Below, one piece after another: positions 1 to 11,100 of a DNA stretch of 64,000 bases. The notes under the pieces are model-generated. The model ran no database searches. It had not been told where the DNA came from and saw only the letters and a list, made by a program, of their open reading frames with translations. Both the position numbers and the translations under genes were made by a program. This DNA is from Heterodera schachtii (taxonomy: Eukaryota > Nematoda > Chromadorea > Rhabditida > Heteroderidae): positions 311,575 to 375,574 of the forward strand of contig SIJG01000078.1 in the NCBI GenBank assembly GCA_023374025.1. The letters run 5' to 3'. Within the stretch, counting starts at the first letter, position 1; each line of letters opens with the position of its first letter.

Positions 1-146
1 GTGTACGAATTGAAAGGACACCAAATAAAATTTCAAAAAATAATATTCATTCATGGGCATTTAGTCTGAATTTAGTGGACCGTCAATTTAACATTCGGCA
101 CTTAAATTAATTGAATTCGTTTTCTTTATTTATTTATAAATTTCAG

Positions 147-184
147 ACTACGCCAAAGCGGGCCGCAAATTCTACCCAAAGTGA
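147..184 (+). pseudogene. HADHA last exon, copy 1 (partial at window edge)
   Basis: After a TTTCAG acceptor the exon reads [11 protein letters not shown] and a TGA stop. It matches the end of the mitochondrial trifunctional protein alpha subunit (enoyl-CoA hydratase/3-hydroxyacyl-CoA dehydrogenase, fatty-acid beta-oxidation). The preceding intron (1-146) and the 3' UTR (to about 365, with an AATAAA near 350) align with the copy at 16.8-17.2 kb, so this is a segmental duplicate rather than a chance match. The rest of the gene would lie upstream of the window, so I cannot say whether this copy is functional; the pseudogene label follows the broken state of the other copies. Confidence 0.55.
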
Positions 185-409
185 GCGTCCGAAGTTGGAA
201 CTGTGACAACTAAAGAATTGGGATGAATGAGTTCGTTAAATGATCGATGATATATGCTGCCTTTTATTTCAATGTTTATAGCGCAGGACAGATCAAAAAT
301 TTGTATTTAATAATTATTTTATTAGATCATTTCTGGCATTTTGACACCAAAATAAATTTTGTCGGTACGCTGAAAAGTTTGATGAATTTGATTGGGTTGT
401 AAATAGGGT

Positions 410-830
410 AGGCCGGGCCCGGGTTTGAAAAGCCGGGTACCAGAATTTTAAACCGGGTACCCGCTCAAACCGGGTATTGAAAAAATGTTTATTTCCTTCA
501 AAATCATATTTTTACCGAAATTTTTTAATGTAAATAATTACATCACTTTTTTCGGCACGCTTTTTCCAAAAAACTTGGGAAAGGAGGGGGTCCGGCGGTG
601 CCGATAGGCGCCGCCGGAAAATTTTGTAATTTTTAATGCGATTTGTTAAAAAAATCGGCGAATAATTTAGTGCTCATTCAATTGGACCTAACGGTTTCCC
701 AGAAAAATTTTCCCAACCCCCTAGGATTTTGTTCACACTTTTCCTCCTCTCCACCATATGGGCCACGATGTTGATTCCATTCAGCACTTGAAAAAAAAGG
801 GGGGGGGGGAGGGGTTAGGGTTGCAAAAGT
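410..830. repeat. Dispersed repeat with GC-rich palindromic core
   Basis: Positions 410-480 hold short CCGGGTACCC-type repeats. At 591-617 a GC-rich palindrome (core GGTGCCGATAGGCGCC) is followed by an A/T run. The same core recurs at least eleven more times in this window, several times inside hAT-like elements. No coding signal is seen. Confidence 0.6.
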
Positions 831-1189
831 TATAAAATAATAAATTCAAATATTTTTTTTAAAAAATACGGCTCCCGGAAATTCACTTGCGCGCAATCTG
901 ACGACGTTTCGATGCTTTGACCCGCTTTTAGTACTTGTACAATTTGTACCACATTGAAGATTTTTTGTTTTAATGGTAAAAACGTGTTCTCCAAGGGTAT
1001 TCGGGGTCGCTGAACACGAATATGGCATCCATTTCGACCAATTCCGAACTCCGGACTCGAACCAAAGTCGAAAAAAATTTTCACTAAAATCCACCTTTTT
1101 GCCGGAATACCCCTGGAAAACACGTGTGTATTATTAAAAACCAAAAAAAAAAATTATTATTATTTTTTTTATGTGGTCCAAACTGTAGT

Positions 1190-1902
1190 ACCCACCCGAA
1201 CTTGTCACCACGCAACTCAAATTGGACAGTGTTCAAATTGTCGTCCCAATTATCGTCGTTTTCCCATTGAATCGGCGCCGCCTCTTCACTAATTGGACAA
1301 CGCTTCAAAGAAATCAGAATCTGATTCATCATTGTCATCAGTATCAACTTCTCCTTCGTCCGTGCGTTCACCAAATTATCTCTAAAAAACACCTGATATA
1401 ACTTATTTGAAGTGGGTTGGAAGCTGTGAACTCTGATGAGGAAATTGATCAAACATAAAGCGTCATTGTTCTGTTCGTCACTGATCATTTCGTCACTAAG
1501 GAATAATTCTAAAAAATATTAAATAATTATTGAAAATCTTTTTTTTATATATGTTTTATATATTTCACATTGGCTTTCTCGCAAATTACAGACTTAAGTT
1601 TCCGTTTTATTTTCATAAAACGACCAATTGGATTCAACTTCGACAAAGGACCCGGGATCGGATGCATTCACCATAAATTTGTTATAAAGGGATGCTTAAA
1701 GTTTTCAGCGATGTAACATTTCGTTGCCGATTATGAAAATGCGACAGCAAATGGCATTAAAGGGAAAGGTCTTAAGCGCAAATCTCTCTATGTTGATCAA
1801 GACAACAATTTGTGTCAAAATTTTTTTCTGAATTATGCAGAAAGCAGCAGCAGAAAATTCCCATCGATATCTCAGAGCAATATCATTTAGGTCAACAGTC
1901 AA
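1190..1902 (-). pseudogene. Remnant of a nematode-specific gene family (two exon-like blocks)
   Basis: Two minus-strand blocks look coding. The one at 1,190-1,496 includes the stretches NARTKEKLILM, LKRCPISEEAAPIQWEN and NTVQFELRG. The one at 1,705-1,902 includes DLNDIALRYRWEFSAAAF. The spacing of the first (basic stretch, RCPI, acidic W-rich stretch) reminds me of a large family of predicted proteins in cyst nematodes; that is recall, not a search. No start codon with good context or clear splice junction links the blocks, so it is probably a fragment. Confidence 0.35.
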
Positions 1903-1919
1903 ATTCGTGATCAGCGACC

Positions 1920-2440
1920 TCGAAAATCTTATACTCTTTTTAACCCCATGATCTAATTTAATACGACTAGAGCACGGGCAAATAAGTCCCGTCGCAAAAT
2001 AATTACAGTATTATGGCCAGGGAACAGATTATATGTGCCAAAAACCCTCAAATGTATTTTTTTCGTTAAAATTAATAGTTTTTAAATTACTTTCTTCGAT
2101 AAATGTTTAAAAAAGGATTTTGGATTTAGTTACTTTTGTCTAATTTTTCAGGACTTTTTTGGATTTATTTCGTGCTTTTTTTGCATTTTTATGTGACTTT
2201 TTTCATGATTTTTTTTGCATTTTTCGTGACTTTTTGGCGTTTTTTATGACTTTTTCGTGACTTTTTGGCGATTTTTCATGACTTTTTAGAGATTTTTTGT
2301 GACTTAAATTCCCATCCCTAGTAATGTAAAATTGTCTTAGCCTTCTGATCACGAATTTTTACTTCATATTTGTATCATTACAAAATTTAATTCTAGACCA
2401 CCTAAAAAATTTACAAAACCATTTAGATAATATTATTTTA
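1920..2440. repeat. AT-rich repeat tract with GTGACTTTTT units
   Basis: From about 2,130 to 2,310 short irregular units of the type GTGACTTTTTGGCG recur. No ORF or splice-bounded exon is convincing here. Confidence 0.4.
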
Positions 2441-2875
2441 AATTATTGAATATGAGCGAAAATCCGACGGGAAGTACCTTTTGAGGGCGAAGAGACAGCG
2501 GAAGGAAACCAAAGAGGGCCAGAGGTTTGTTTCAAGATGAATTTTTTTTTGATTCTGTTGGAGTTACGTTAACCAATTTCCCAAAATGAATAAGGTTTCT
2601 TGTTTGACCACCACCTATTTCTATTATTTCGAGCAATCGCAAAAGTTGGGTCTTAAAAATTGTTTGAAAATCCCGTGTTCATATATTTTCATGCCTGCAA
2701 ACAAACAAAAAAAATTGCTTGGGGCATCTTCCACGGCAGGGAGAAGAGCCGACCCCGGTTCTCGACCTTTTTGGACCGCTTCCGGGTACCCGTTCCAAAG
2801 TGTTTTTTTGTCGTAGTCGAGTCCCATCCCTGATCTGCTGTGTTTAACAGTTTTTAAATTTGACGTGTATTACAG

Positions 2876-5495
2876 GCGGTTGAAAATGAGCACAATCAAC
2901 CGAATGTGGACCAACAACAACCGCAACAACAGAATGGTGGGTTTTTTGCATATACAATTTGTTTGGTTGTTATAAATTTGGTTCCAAAATTTTGACCCAT
3001 TCGCATGTTCGGAAATGGATGCCATAAATTTTCATTGTATCCAATTTTATTTCAATTATAAAAGTGCTTATATGATGGAACCGACCAGGCCACCGCGCAA
3101 CAACAGAATCAGATTAGATGACACGATCAGAGCACCGCGCAACAACAGAATCAGACAGATGGCACCATCAGACCACCGCGCAACAACAGAACCAGAAGGT
3201 GGCACCATCAGACCACCGCGCAACAACAAAATCTGCGCATCGACCCGCCTACGGGTGCGGACGCCCATTTGAGAAGAGCGCTAGCAAATGCAGCGAACTC
3301 AGTAGGTTCGTGATTTCATTTTGGTTGAGTAATAATAAAAAAGAAGGACTGGGTAATACTGGCAATGATACACCACCTTAGGGGAAAATTTTTTTTTGCT
3401 TCCGATAATTTTTGACCCAAAACGGCCAAAAATAATTCCTTATGCGAAAAGGTCTATGAATTAATGTTTTTTTACTCTCCGGTGCTGAAATTCCAAAAAT
3501 AACATGGAAGAAAAAATTTTGCACCGAAGTACAAAAAGGGACTAATTATAATGACTCCCCCTCTAAAAATTTTCTCTGGCTAAGTAATTAAATGGGATTA
3601 AAAATTTGATGGCTACGAAATTTTTAAAAAGTTTCAAGCGTTTTTTCACTTTTTTTTTTGAAAAATTTGCGCGAAGGGGTTGGGACTTGAAGGGGGTACG
3701 AATAAGGAAAAGCGACGGGGACCCGGCCATGTAAACCGACGATTTTTTACACCAAATTTTGAGGCGAGCTTTCAACTTAAAAAAATGTAAAACAGGAGAG
3801 GCTGGCGGTTTTTTTTTTTGTATTTTATATGTTTGTTCCCTCGACATTTTTGGATGCACCGGTCAAAGAGTCACATTTCCATTTCCGGGCTTGCTTCAAT
3901 TATGCTTAAGCTGGGTTTTTCACAGGGCTGCAAAAAATATGCAAATGCATATTTTTTTCCTAGCTTTCTCATGCTATAAAGAATAGGAAAACACTTTCTT
4001 TTTTGTGTTTGCGTATAAAAACCGCGACTTTTATTTGCATATTTTGCCATTTTTCGTCAACAATTTTCCGATTTGAATATCGCTTAGGAAAAAATTTAAT
4101 TCTGCCTAAAATGAAATCCAAATCTGAATGGATGCGCGAGTGGGTCAACAGTGAGCTTCACTGCCGAAAACTTGAGAAAATTTGATTTGCAATTACAAAA
4201 ACACCAACAAAATTTATGAGGAATAAACTTTTTTAATTATTTTGCACCCCTAATTTTCATGTTTTTTTTTGTGCATATTTTGTGGTTTTTGTGCATATTT
4301 GATGCATATTTGGCAATTTTATTTGCATATATAGGTGCATATTGGGTCATTTTTCGTGCATATTTTTTGCAGCCTTGTTTATAATACTTGTCAGATTCAC
4401 GACCGAACCTGATTTTCTATTACTGCAATTCCCCGTTTTTCAGTGACAAATAGACTTCTTGGTAATTTTGCCGAGCGACTGAACGTTGTTGAAATGCAGC
4501 AACAACAAGCACAAGCGGGTAAGTGCATGAGTTGTCTAATCAATTCTTTTGGAAATCAATCCCGACTCACCCGGGAGAAGCTGCTTTCCCCGGAAAATAA
4601 AAAAAACAAATTTAGAAACTTTCGAAACATTTGTGTGAGTTTTCAAAAAAAAAATTTTTTATAACGTTTTTTCCAAAATTATAGGAAATTACTCAAAAAA
4701 CTGTTTAAATTTTTTTGAAAATTTCGAGAAAATTGGTGGGGGACGATAAGTGGGGAGGAAATGGTGTGCACACTCCCACCCTACCCTCCCCCAATTTTTT
4801 GTTTGTATAAGTTGTGATAAATGCAAGTATTAACATTTTTCAGCACCGACTGTGAACCGGAGTGGTGACCTTGCGGGATATATTGGTAAACATTTCCTAC
4901 ATTGAAATTTCTTGTTTTTTGGTACACGTCGCCCCTGCCCCTTCAGTCGTTTCCCTCTGAGAGTTAAAAAAAACTGATTTCCATTCCCATTTTTTTTGTT
5001 CTTACGGACCTTCGTACCACCCAACCCCTATCTTCCCCATCCGGAGGTATAACTAAATTTAATTGAAATACAATCTGATTCTAATTTCGTGTTCATTTTT
5101 TGATTAAACTGTTAACAAGAATAATTATTCTTACAGCCCAATTCATGAGTTTTCTCGAGGGAAGAATTCGAGCGCTTGAAACTGGTGAAAGTGCGCTGCA
5201 AAGTGCCTCTGAAAGCGGTGTTTTGACAGCAAACATGCAGCAGTCAATTGATTCGATCTTACGTGTGGAGGGTAGAAAACTCCTCGACTTTTATTATGCT
5301 ATTTATAATGCGCTAATCTTTTTTAACGGCCTTGTTAATCATTTGTCTGACCCCAGTTCCTTGCTGTCTTCCGTTCCTGTCATACTTACTTGTCTTTACC
5401 TGGGGACTGACTTTTCTTTGTACACGATCGCCACCCTTTTGATTTCTGCATTTCTTTACTTGTACCATTTTTTAATTTATTTGTTTCGCAAATAA
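2876..5495 (+). CDS. Q/N-rich protein with C-terminal membrane anchor (exons 2876-2938, ~3080-3305, 4444-4518, 4844-4885, 5137-5495)
   Basis: Not recognised. The last four junctions keep reading frame: the exon ending ANAANSV joins TNRLLGNFAERLNVVE, then PTVNRSGDLAGYI, then QFMSFLEGRIRALETGESAL. The N-terminal part is glutamine-rich (QQQPQQQN) and contains about four degenerate ~42-bp repeats encoding TAQQQNQ. The middle has heptad-like character. The C-terminus has two hydrophobic segments (about FYYAIYNALIFF and TIATLLISAFLYLYHFLIYL) ending in FRK, so the protein probably sits in a membrane by its tail. Small frameshifts inside the repeat exon (3,090-3,200) may mean decay or different splicing. 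A second, inverted and broken copy lies at 12.9-15.4 kb. The 5' end is not located. Confidence 0.55.
3923..4377. mobile_element. Small inverted-repeat element in an intron, rich in TGCATATTT
   Basis: The ends are inverted copies (CAGGGCTGCAAAAAATATGC at the left; the right end reads back as CAAGGCTGCAAAAAATATGC). The interior repeats GTGCATATTT. The CAGGG end recalls hAT elements, but no matching flanking duplication is found, so it is either old or truncated. The duplicated gene copy at 13-15 kb appears to lack it. Confidence 0.55.
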
Positions 5496-5559
5496 ATGTG
5501 TCTTGTTTTATTTACCTATGTAAATGTGTGCAATAAAAATGTTTCACTTGTAAAAAATA

Positions 5560-6470
5560 GTAATTTTTTCCAAGTTAAGAGATACACACCTTGCTAATTT
5601 TTGAAAATTTACATTAATCCCAGATGGCGATTGATATTATAAGCAGGGATCATTTTTTATGTAAAAAAAATCGCGAAATATGTAAATAAAAGATGTATAA
5701 AAAATGCTAAAATATGTAAGAAATATGTACAAAAAATCCAAAATATGTATTAAAATATGTAAATAAAAATTTTTTAATGGTTATTTTTTTGGAAAAAATT
5801 CCTCGTAAATAGTGAAATAGCGGACAATAGGAGCCTTAAAAATAGGCTTAGAATCACTTTTTAGTATTTTAATTAATTTTTGATTTCTCATTTTTTGAAA
5901 AAATCGATTTTTTAGGGATACATTTTCAAATAAAAACTTTATTTTTCACGAAAAATTTCTAAATTTCATAAAAAAATTCTATAAATCTCAAAAAATGAAA
6001 ATATGTACGAAACATTGAAAATTTTTGGGTTTTTTTGGAATCTAAAAAATTTTACTTAAAAAATCCTCAATGCAAAATATGTACAAAAAATTGCGAAAAA
6101 GTCCAAAATTTGTACATATGTAATATGTGGAAAAACAAAATTATAATTTTAAGCTGGAAGAGCAACAAAAAAAAGCTCTCCTGATGACCTTACAAAAATT
6201 TTTTCTGGTAACGGACCTGGGGCATGAGTGCATGCAAATGGTGAACAGCAGTGATTCGGGTGCACCAATTTGCGAATGTTTGGCCAACTTTTCAGTATAT
6301 TTCTTTTTTCCGCTTCACCGAACATATTTTTATGAAAAAATAGCTGTTAAAAAAATTTCAATAAATTTTTCAAGTGTATGATTCTTTTTTTTAAATTACT
6401 TGGATTTTTTGTATTTTCTTTTTTTGAAAAAAAATTATTTGGATTTTTTGGAAAATTTCTATATAAATTT
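5560..6470. repeat. AT-rich, AAATATGTA-repeat region without genes
   Basis: The motif AATATGTA recurs about a dozen times between 5,640 and 6,130. I see no exon with plausible splice sites. Confidence 0.4.
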
Positions 6471-7445
6471 TTTGGTAAAATTGAAGAATATTAGTACTTC
6501 ACCAAATTCGTCGAAAGATATATCATTCGACGCCTCTCGGTCTGTAATGCACGAATCCGAAAGAATTTTTTGGCGGAAACCACTTTGGGCCGAGTTGTGG
6601 GCCCGGGACTGAAATGGAAAAATGGCTGTGGGACTGAACCGTCCAAAGCCTTAAAACGCATAAAATGCAACAAAATAGATATCAATCGCTTCCTCTCGGC
6701 ATGTAAAGGATGAATACGAAAGAATTTTTGATCAAAAATAAAACTGAAAAAAGTTATGGGCCCTCAAAACCTCAAAAAATGACACTGATAAAAAAATTGT
6801 AATGGGTCGATTCCTCTTGGTTTATAATTGCCAGGAATCTATTTCTAAGGGCGCGCAGCGCCCGCCTTGGCGAGCATGCGAAGACGGAGCAAGTAGTGGG
6901 GCGAGACGGAGGGCGGAGGAAGCAGTCTGACGAGCGCCACAGGCGGTTGACTGCGGGGCCCGAAGGGCCCCCGCCAATCAGTCAACCGCCTGCGGATCAC
7001 GCGCGGACTTCTTCCGTAGCCCGTAGTCTCGCCCCACCTACTGGCCGCCGTAGTCGAGTGTGCGGTGTTATGGCCAAAATACACTCACCCATTCACTTTT
7101 AATTTGTACACTTAAGTTCATTACACTTTTTTTTATCAGGGTCATTTTTTGAGGACCCATAACTTTTGTAAATTTCCTTTTGGATCAAAAATTCTTTCGG
7201 ATTCATCCTTTACATGCCGAGAGGAAGCGATAGATATCTATTTTGTTGCATTTTATGCGTTTTAAGGCTTTGGACGGTTCAGTCCCACAGCCATTTTTCC
7301 ACTTCAGTCCCAGCCCCATAACTCGGCCCAAAATGGTTTCCGCCAAAAAATTCTTTCGGATTTGTGCCTTACAGACCGAGAGGCATCGAATGATATATCA
7401 TTCGTCGAATTTGGTGAGGTACTAGTATTCTTCAATTTTTCCAAT
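6470..7445. mobile_element. ~1 kb inverted-repeat element with a nested GC-rich insert
   Basis: The arms at about 6,470-6,800 and 7,130-7,445 are inverted copies (for example TTGAAGAATATTAGTACTTC at the left and its near-complement at the right end). Between them 6,850-7,060 is strikingly GC-rich and almost identical to 63,158-63,337. The arms contain ATG-started ORFs that simply mirror each other and are not taken as genes. Ends and target-site duplication are not resolved. Confidence 0.7.
6885..7060. repeat. GC-rich hairpin element, copy 1
   Basis: It begins near AGTAGTGGGGCGAGAC and ends GTCTCGCCCCACCTACT, an imperfect terminal inverted repeat. A central hairpin pairs GGCGGTTGACTG with CAGTCAACCGCC around GGGCCCGAAGGGCCC. 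A twin with only a few differences lies at 63,158-63,337. GC content is far above its surroundings. Confidence 0.7.
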
Positions 7446-7717
7446 TTTTTTAAATTTTTTCATATTGTAAATTACACGGTGGTCGGAAACGAAAAGTGCA
7501 CCCAAAGGTTGGGATTATGGCTGAGTCGACGAAAATTTTTGCCAATTGGGTGGGGGAGGGACTGGATTGCCACTCAAAAAAGCGACCGGTCTAAAATTTG
7601 TCAGGGTGACGACACGAATCTGATTTTCAATTTTTCGTTCGTTCAAATCCTCCAGCGGTTGCTATTTTATTATGCACGGAATAAGGATGAATCCACAAAC
7701 TTTCTGATGCGAAGGCC

Positions 7718-8146
7718 CTCACCAATTGGGGAGAGAAAGAGAGAGAGAGGGGAGGGAGTGCCATGAAGGCCCTCACCAATTGGAGAGAGAAAGAGAGGGA
7801 GGGAGTGCCGCGAAGGCCCTCACCAATTGGGCAGAGAAAGAGAGAGAGGGGAGGGAGTGCCGCGAGAGCCCTCACCAGTTGGGAGAGAAAGAGAGAGAGG
7901 GGAGGGAGTGCCATGAAGGCCCTCACCAGTGAGGGAAAAAGAAAAGGGGAGGGAGTGCCGCGAGGGCCCTCACCAATTGGGGAGAGAAAGAGAGAGAGGG
8001 GAGGGAGTGCCGCGAGGGCCCTCACCAGTTGGGAAAGAAAGAGAGAGAGGGGAGGGAGTGCCGCGAGGGCCCTCACCAGTTGGGAGAGAAAGAGAGAGAG
8101 GGAGGGAGTGCCACGAGGGCCCTCACCAAATGGGGAGAGAAAGAGA
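7718..8146. repeat. Minisatellite, ~55-60 bp unit, about 7-8 copies
   Basis: Units read roughly CCCTCACCAATTGGGGAGAG, then AAGAGAGAGAGGGGAGGGAG, then TGCCGCGAGGG. Because unit length varies, all frames on both strands stay open and produce long spurious ORFs. Confidence 0.9.
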
Positions 8147-8255
8147 AAAATACTTACTCGTTTTCGGTTCGCGCTGTTGTGAGCCGGTTGAAAGGCCAAT
8201 GGAAACACAATTTTGGCCAACGGCACTTTAAAATTCTTATTTTATGTAATTAAAT

Positions 8256-9599
8256 TTATAATTTGAAAACTTTCCAACCTGGTCTCTTTTCGGCATCGGC
8301 TCGTCCACTAATCGATGCGCCGTCTTCTGCATTTTCCTTTCCTTCTTCGCCTTCTGCTCGTGGTGTTGGTGGCGCTGGTGTTGGTGGTGGTGCTGGTGTT
8401 GGTGGTGGTGCTGGTGTTGGTGGTGGTGGTGGTGGTTGTGATGTTGCTGGTGGCGGTGGTGCTGCTGGTGCTGGTGTTGGTGGTGGTGCTGGTGTTGGTT
8501 GTGGTGCTGGTGGTTGTGATGTTGCTGGTGGCGGTGGTGCTGCTGGTGCTGGTGTTGGTGGTCGTGGTGCTGCTGGTGGTGTTGGTGGTGGTGATGGTGG
8601 TGGTGGCGGTGGTGCTGTTGGTGCTGGTGTTGGTGGTCGTGGTGCTGCTGGTGGTGTTGGTTGTGTCGGCGCTAGTGGTGGTGTTGGCGCTTGTGGCGGT
8701 GGTGTCGGCGCCGATGATAGTGATGGCGTTGGTGCTGGTGGTGCGTCGGTTTCTGCTGCTGCTGCTGCCGGTGGTGATGGCGCATCAATCAATGCCTCCC
8801 TTCCTTCCACCAATTCCACCACCGCCTCTCCCTCTGTGGGTGCCACCGCCGCCACCGCCGCTTCAGTCCCGCCATTCGCGTCCAGTGCTACTTTGTTATT
8901 ATTATTATTATTATTATTTTTAATTTATTTTTAAATTAATTTTTACCAAAAATTTGGCGAACCGCCGTGCGCCGCCCAGGATAGGCCCTCTCGGCCTCTC
9001 CCAAGAAGCGCCACTCGCGCTCTTTCTGCTAGTGACGATGGCCGAGATCCGATAGCTGTAGGGGAATTTAAAAAAAAATTAATTAAATCAATTTTAAAAA
9101 AGTCAAATTTTGAAATTTAAAAAAAAATTCTTGACTTACCGGAAATTGTCGCGCAATGTCCGCCGCCCGCGCCCCCTCACCGGCGCCGTGCCTTCCGTCG
9201 TGCCATCATTTGCTGCTGCTGGTGGTGGTGGTGTCTGGGGCTGTCGCACTTCTATAATTTGATTAGTTATTATTTTGGAATTTTTAATTTTTAATTATTT
9301 ATTTTTAATTCATCAAACTCACCGCCTAAAAAGACGATGTCCTCCTCCTGCTCACTGAGGTCTCCAGCGTCGCGCATCAACTGCACCCAGCGCTCTGTTG
9401 GCCGACAATTCTCAGTAATTGTCTCGCTGCGGCACGTGGGGCATTTGCCACCACGCTTGATGAGGTGCTTGGCGATGCACCCCAAGTGGTAGGCCCCCGT
9501 GCACCGGCAGTTGAGGTGGACAACCATTCTCGAACCGTCGGGGGCCTCACCAGGCTCGGGGTACAGAGCGCCAGTGCAAAAGCACGTTTCAGCACCCAT
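8256..9599 (-). CDS. RING-type zinc-finger protein with Pro/Ala-rich tail (exons 9323-9599, 9140-9251, 8947-9055, ~8256-8880)
   Basis: The first exon starts MGAETCFCTGALYPEPG and holds a cysteine/histidine array: CFC, then HLNCRCTGAYHLGCIAKHL, then CPTCRS. This fits a RING or RING-variant finger, a fold usually found in E3 ubiquitin ligases; an enzymatic role is inference. Exons 1-3 join in frame (phase 1, then phase 2) at GT/AG sites. Exon 3 is basic (RGRGRRTLRDNF, SRKSASGASWERPRG). The last segment is a ~200-residue Pro/Ala/Thr-rich repeat ending EKRPGWKVFKL and a stop. I could not find a splice that links exon 3 to this frame, so the tail may belong to another reading or another gene: its GGT/GCT triplet repeats keep several frames open. 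Confidence 0.55.
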
Positions 9600-9859
9600 C
9601 TATAACTTTTTATAAAATCAAAAACTATACAAAATAATAGAAATTTTAAAAAATGGTTGAGATGGGGGGGGGCGAGCAGGTCATAATGACCCTCGGCATC
9701 ACAAGCGAAGGAGGGGAGGCATTGCGAGCGCAGGGCATAACAGCAGTGGAAGGGGAGAGAAAAACGGAGGGGGTTCGGCAATCAATTGGCGTCGCTTTTC
9801 CCCGACCACCTTCCCCACCCCTCCCCCCAACATAAACATTAACTTAACTGACCACCTGT

Positions 9860-10185
9860 TCACCCCCCCCCCCCCATGTGCGCGAAACCCGCGCACATAA
9901 CACCGGTACAGATCCCCATTTGCGCGAAAATTTCACGCACTACGATGGTCCCGACCAATCCCCCAAACCCCTTTGATCCCCCGCCGACACCCTCCCGAAC
10001 TCTTAGCGCGCGAAAATTTCGCGCACTACGACGGTCCCGACCAACCCCCCCCCCCCCCAAACCCCCTTTAATCCCGCCGACACCCACCCCAAACCCTACT
10101 CCCAACGCGCGAAACCCTTTGATCCGCGCCGCAAAAACACCCAAAACCCTGTCGCTAGTGCGCGAACATCTCGCGCGCTACGACG
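9860..10185. repeat. Degenerate tandem repeat with CGCGAAAATTTCGCGC palindromes
   Basis: Three to four irregular units each pair a palindrome (GCGCGAAAATTTCGCGC or a variant) and ACTACGAYGGTCCCGACC with a C-rich spacer (runs of C, CCCGCCGACACC). The block ends directly where the HADHA fragment begins (about 10,200). Confidence 0.65.
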
Positions 10186-10199
10186 GTGTGGCAGGGCTA

Positions 10200-10540
10200 A
10201 CTACTGCGGTCCTTTCCGTTTCGTCGATTTGTACGGGGCGCAGAAATTGATCAAGCACATGGAGCGCTACGGGAACATTTACTCGGCCGTCCAATTCAAA
10301 CCGTGCAAACTGCTGACCGGTGGGACAATCCTACGCCAAAGCGGGCCGCAAATTCTACCCAAAGTGAGCGTTCGAAGTTGGAACTGTGACAACCAAAGAA
10401 TTTGGATGAATGACTTCGTTAAATGATCGATGATATATGCTGCCTTTTCAATGTTTATAGCGCAGGACAGATGGAACATTTGTATTTAATATAATTATTT
10501 CATTAGATCATTTCTGGCATTTTTACACCAAAATAAATTT
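10200..10540 (+). pseudogene. HADHA 3' fragment without the last intron, copy 2
   Basis: The sequence begins abruptly in the exon encoding [16 protein letters not shown] and runs through [15 protein letters not shown] straight into the last exon (TACGCCAAAGCGGGCCGC) with no intron, then into the 3' UTR shared with the copies at 147 and 17,011. One base is missing at the junction, so the last exon is read in the wrong frame. The missing intron suggests a retrocopy or gene conversion from cDNA; 5' truncation and the frame break make it a pseudogene. Confidence 0.75.
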
Positions 10541-10708
10541 TTCGGTCCTCGGAAAAAATTGAAGAATTTGTTGGTGGATCCCAGTCCCCAAACGATTTTG
10601 CTTGCACCGCAAAATCTCCAACTCGTTTTCAAAATTTATTGTTTTTCTAACCTTAACTCCGGATTTTTTTATCTGCAAAATTTTTTCGGGAGGGGCAGTT
10701 GTGACTTT

Positions 10709-11100
10709 GGTAATACTGCCGATGGTTGCCCCCCTTTTTTGATGAAAATTTTTTTTTGTTTTCAAAAGTCATGAAAACATGTTTCCAGGGCTTTCCAGTG
10801 TCGCTGATAATGAATCCGGCATCCATTTTGACCTAGCTATTTTGAACCCCGTACCCGAATTTGAACAAAAAGTCGAAAATTCAAAAAATTTCAAAATTAA
10901 CTTTGGTGTTCTAATCTGTGCAGAATGATTATTTTCTGGTGTTGCAATTGTTTCTAGTTAATTTTGCTTGTTTTAATCTATTTTATAAACAAAAAGCGAA
11001 TTTTGTAATTTTTTAATTTTCGACTTTTTGTTTGATTCGAGCCCGGGTTCGATATAGGTCGAAATGGATGCCGGATACGTGATCAGCAACCCTGGAAAGG
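10709..11100. mobile_element. Foldback element fragment (GGTAATACTGCC family)
   Basis: It starts GGTAATACTGCCGATGG and contains two opposed copies of a TTCGAACAAAAAGTCGAAAA-type core separated by AT-rich sequence. The right terminus expected from the intact relative at 27,090-27,557 is missing. Confidence 0.55.

Noticed and set aside
7627..8226. Several ORFs of 70-200 codons on both strands
   Set aside because: They are open only because a GA-rich minisatellite has no stops in any frame; the residues simply repeat the unit.
8263..8934. 223-codon Gly/Val-rich plus-strand ORF
   Set aside because: It is the complement of the Pro/Ala-rich minus-strand frame in a GGT/GCT repeat; splice-linked RING exons favour the minus strand.
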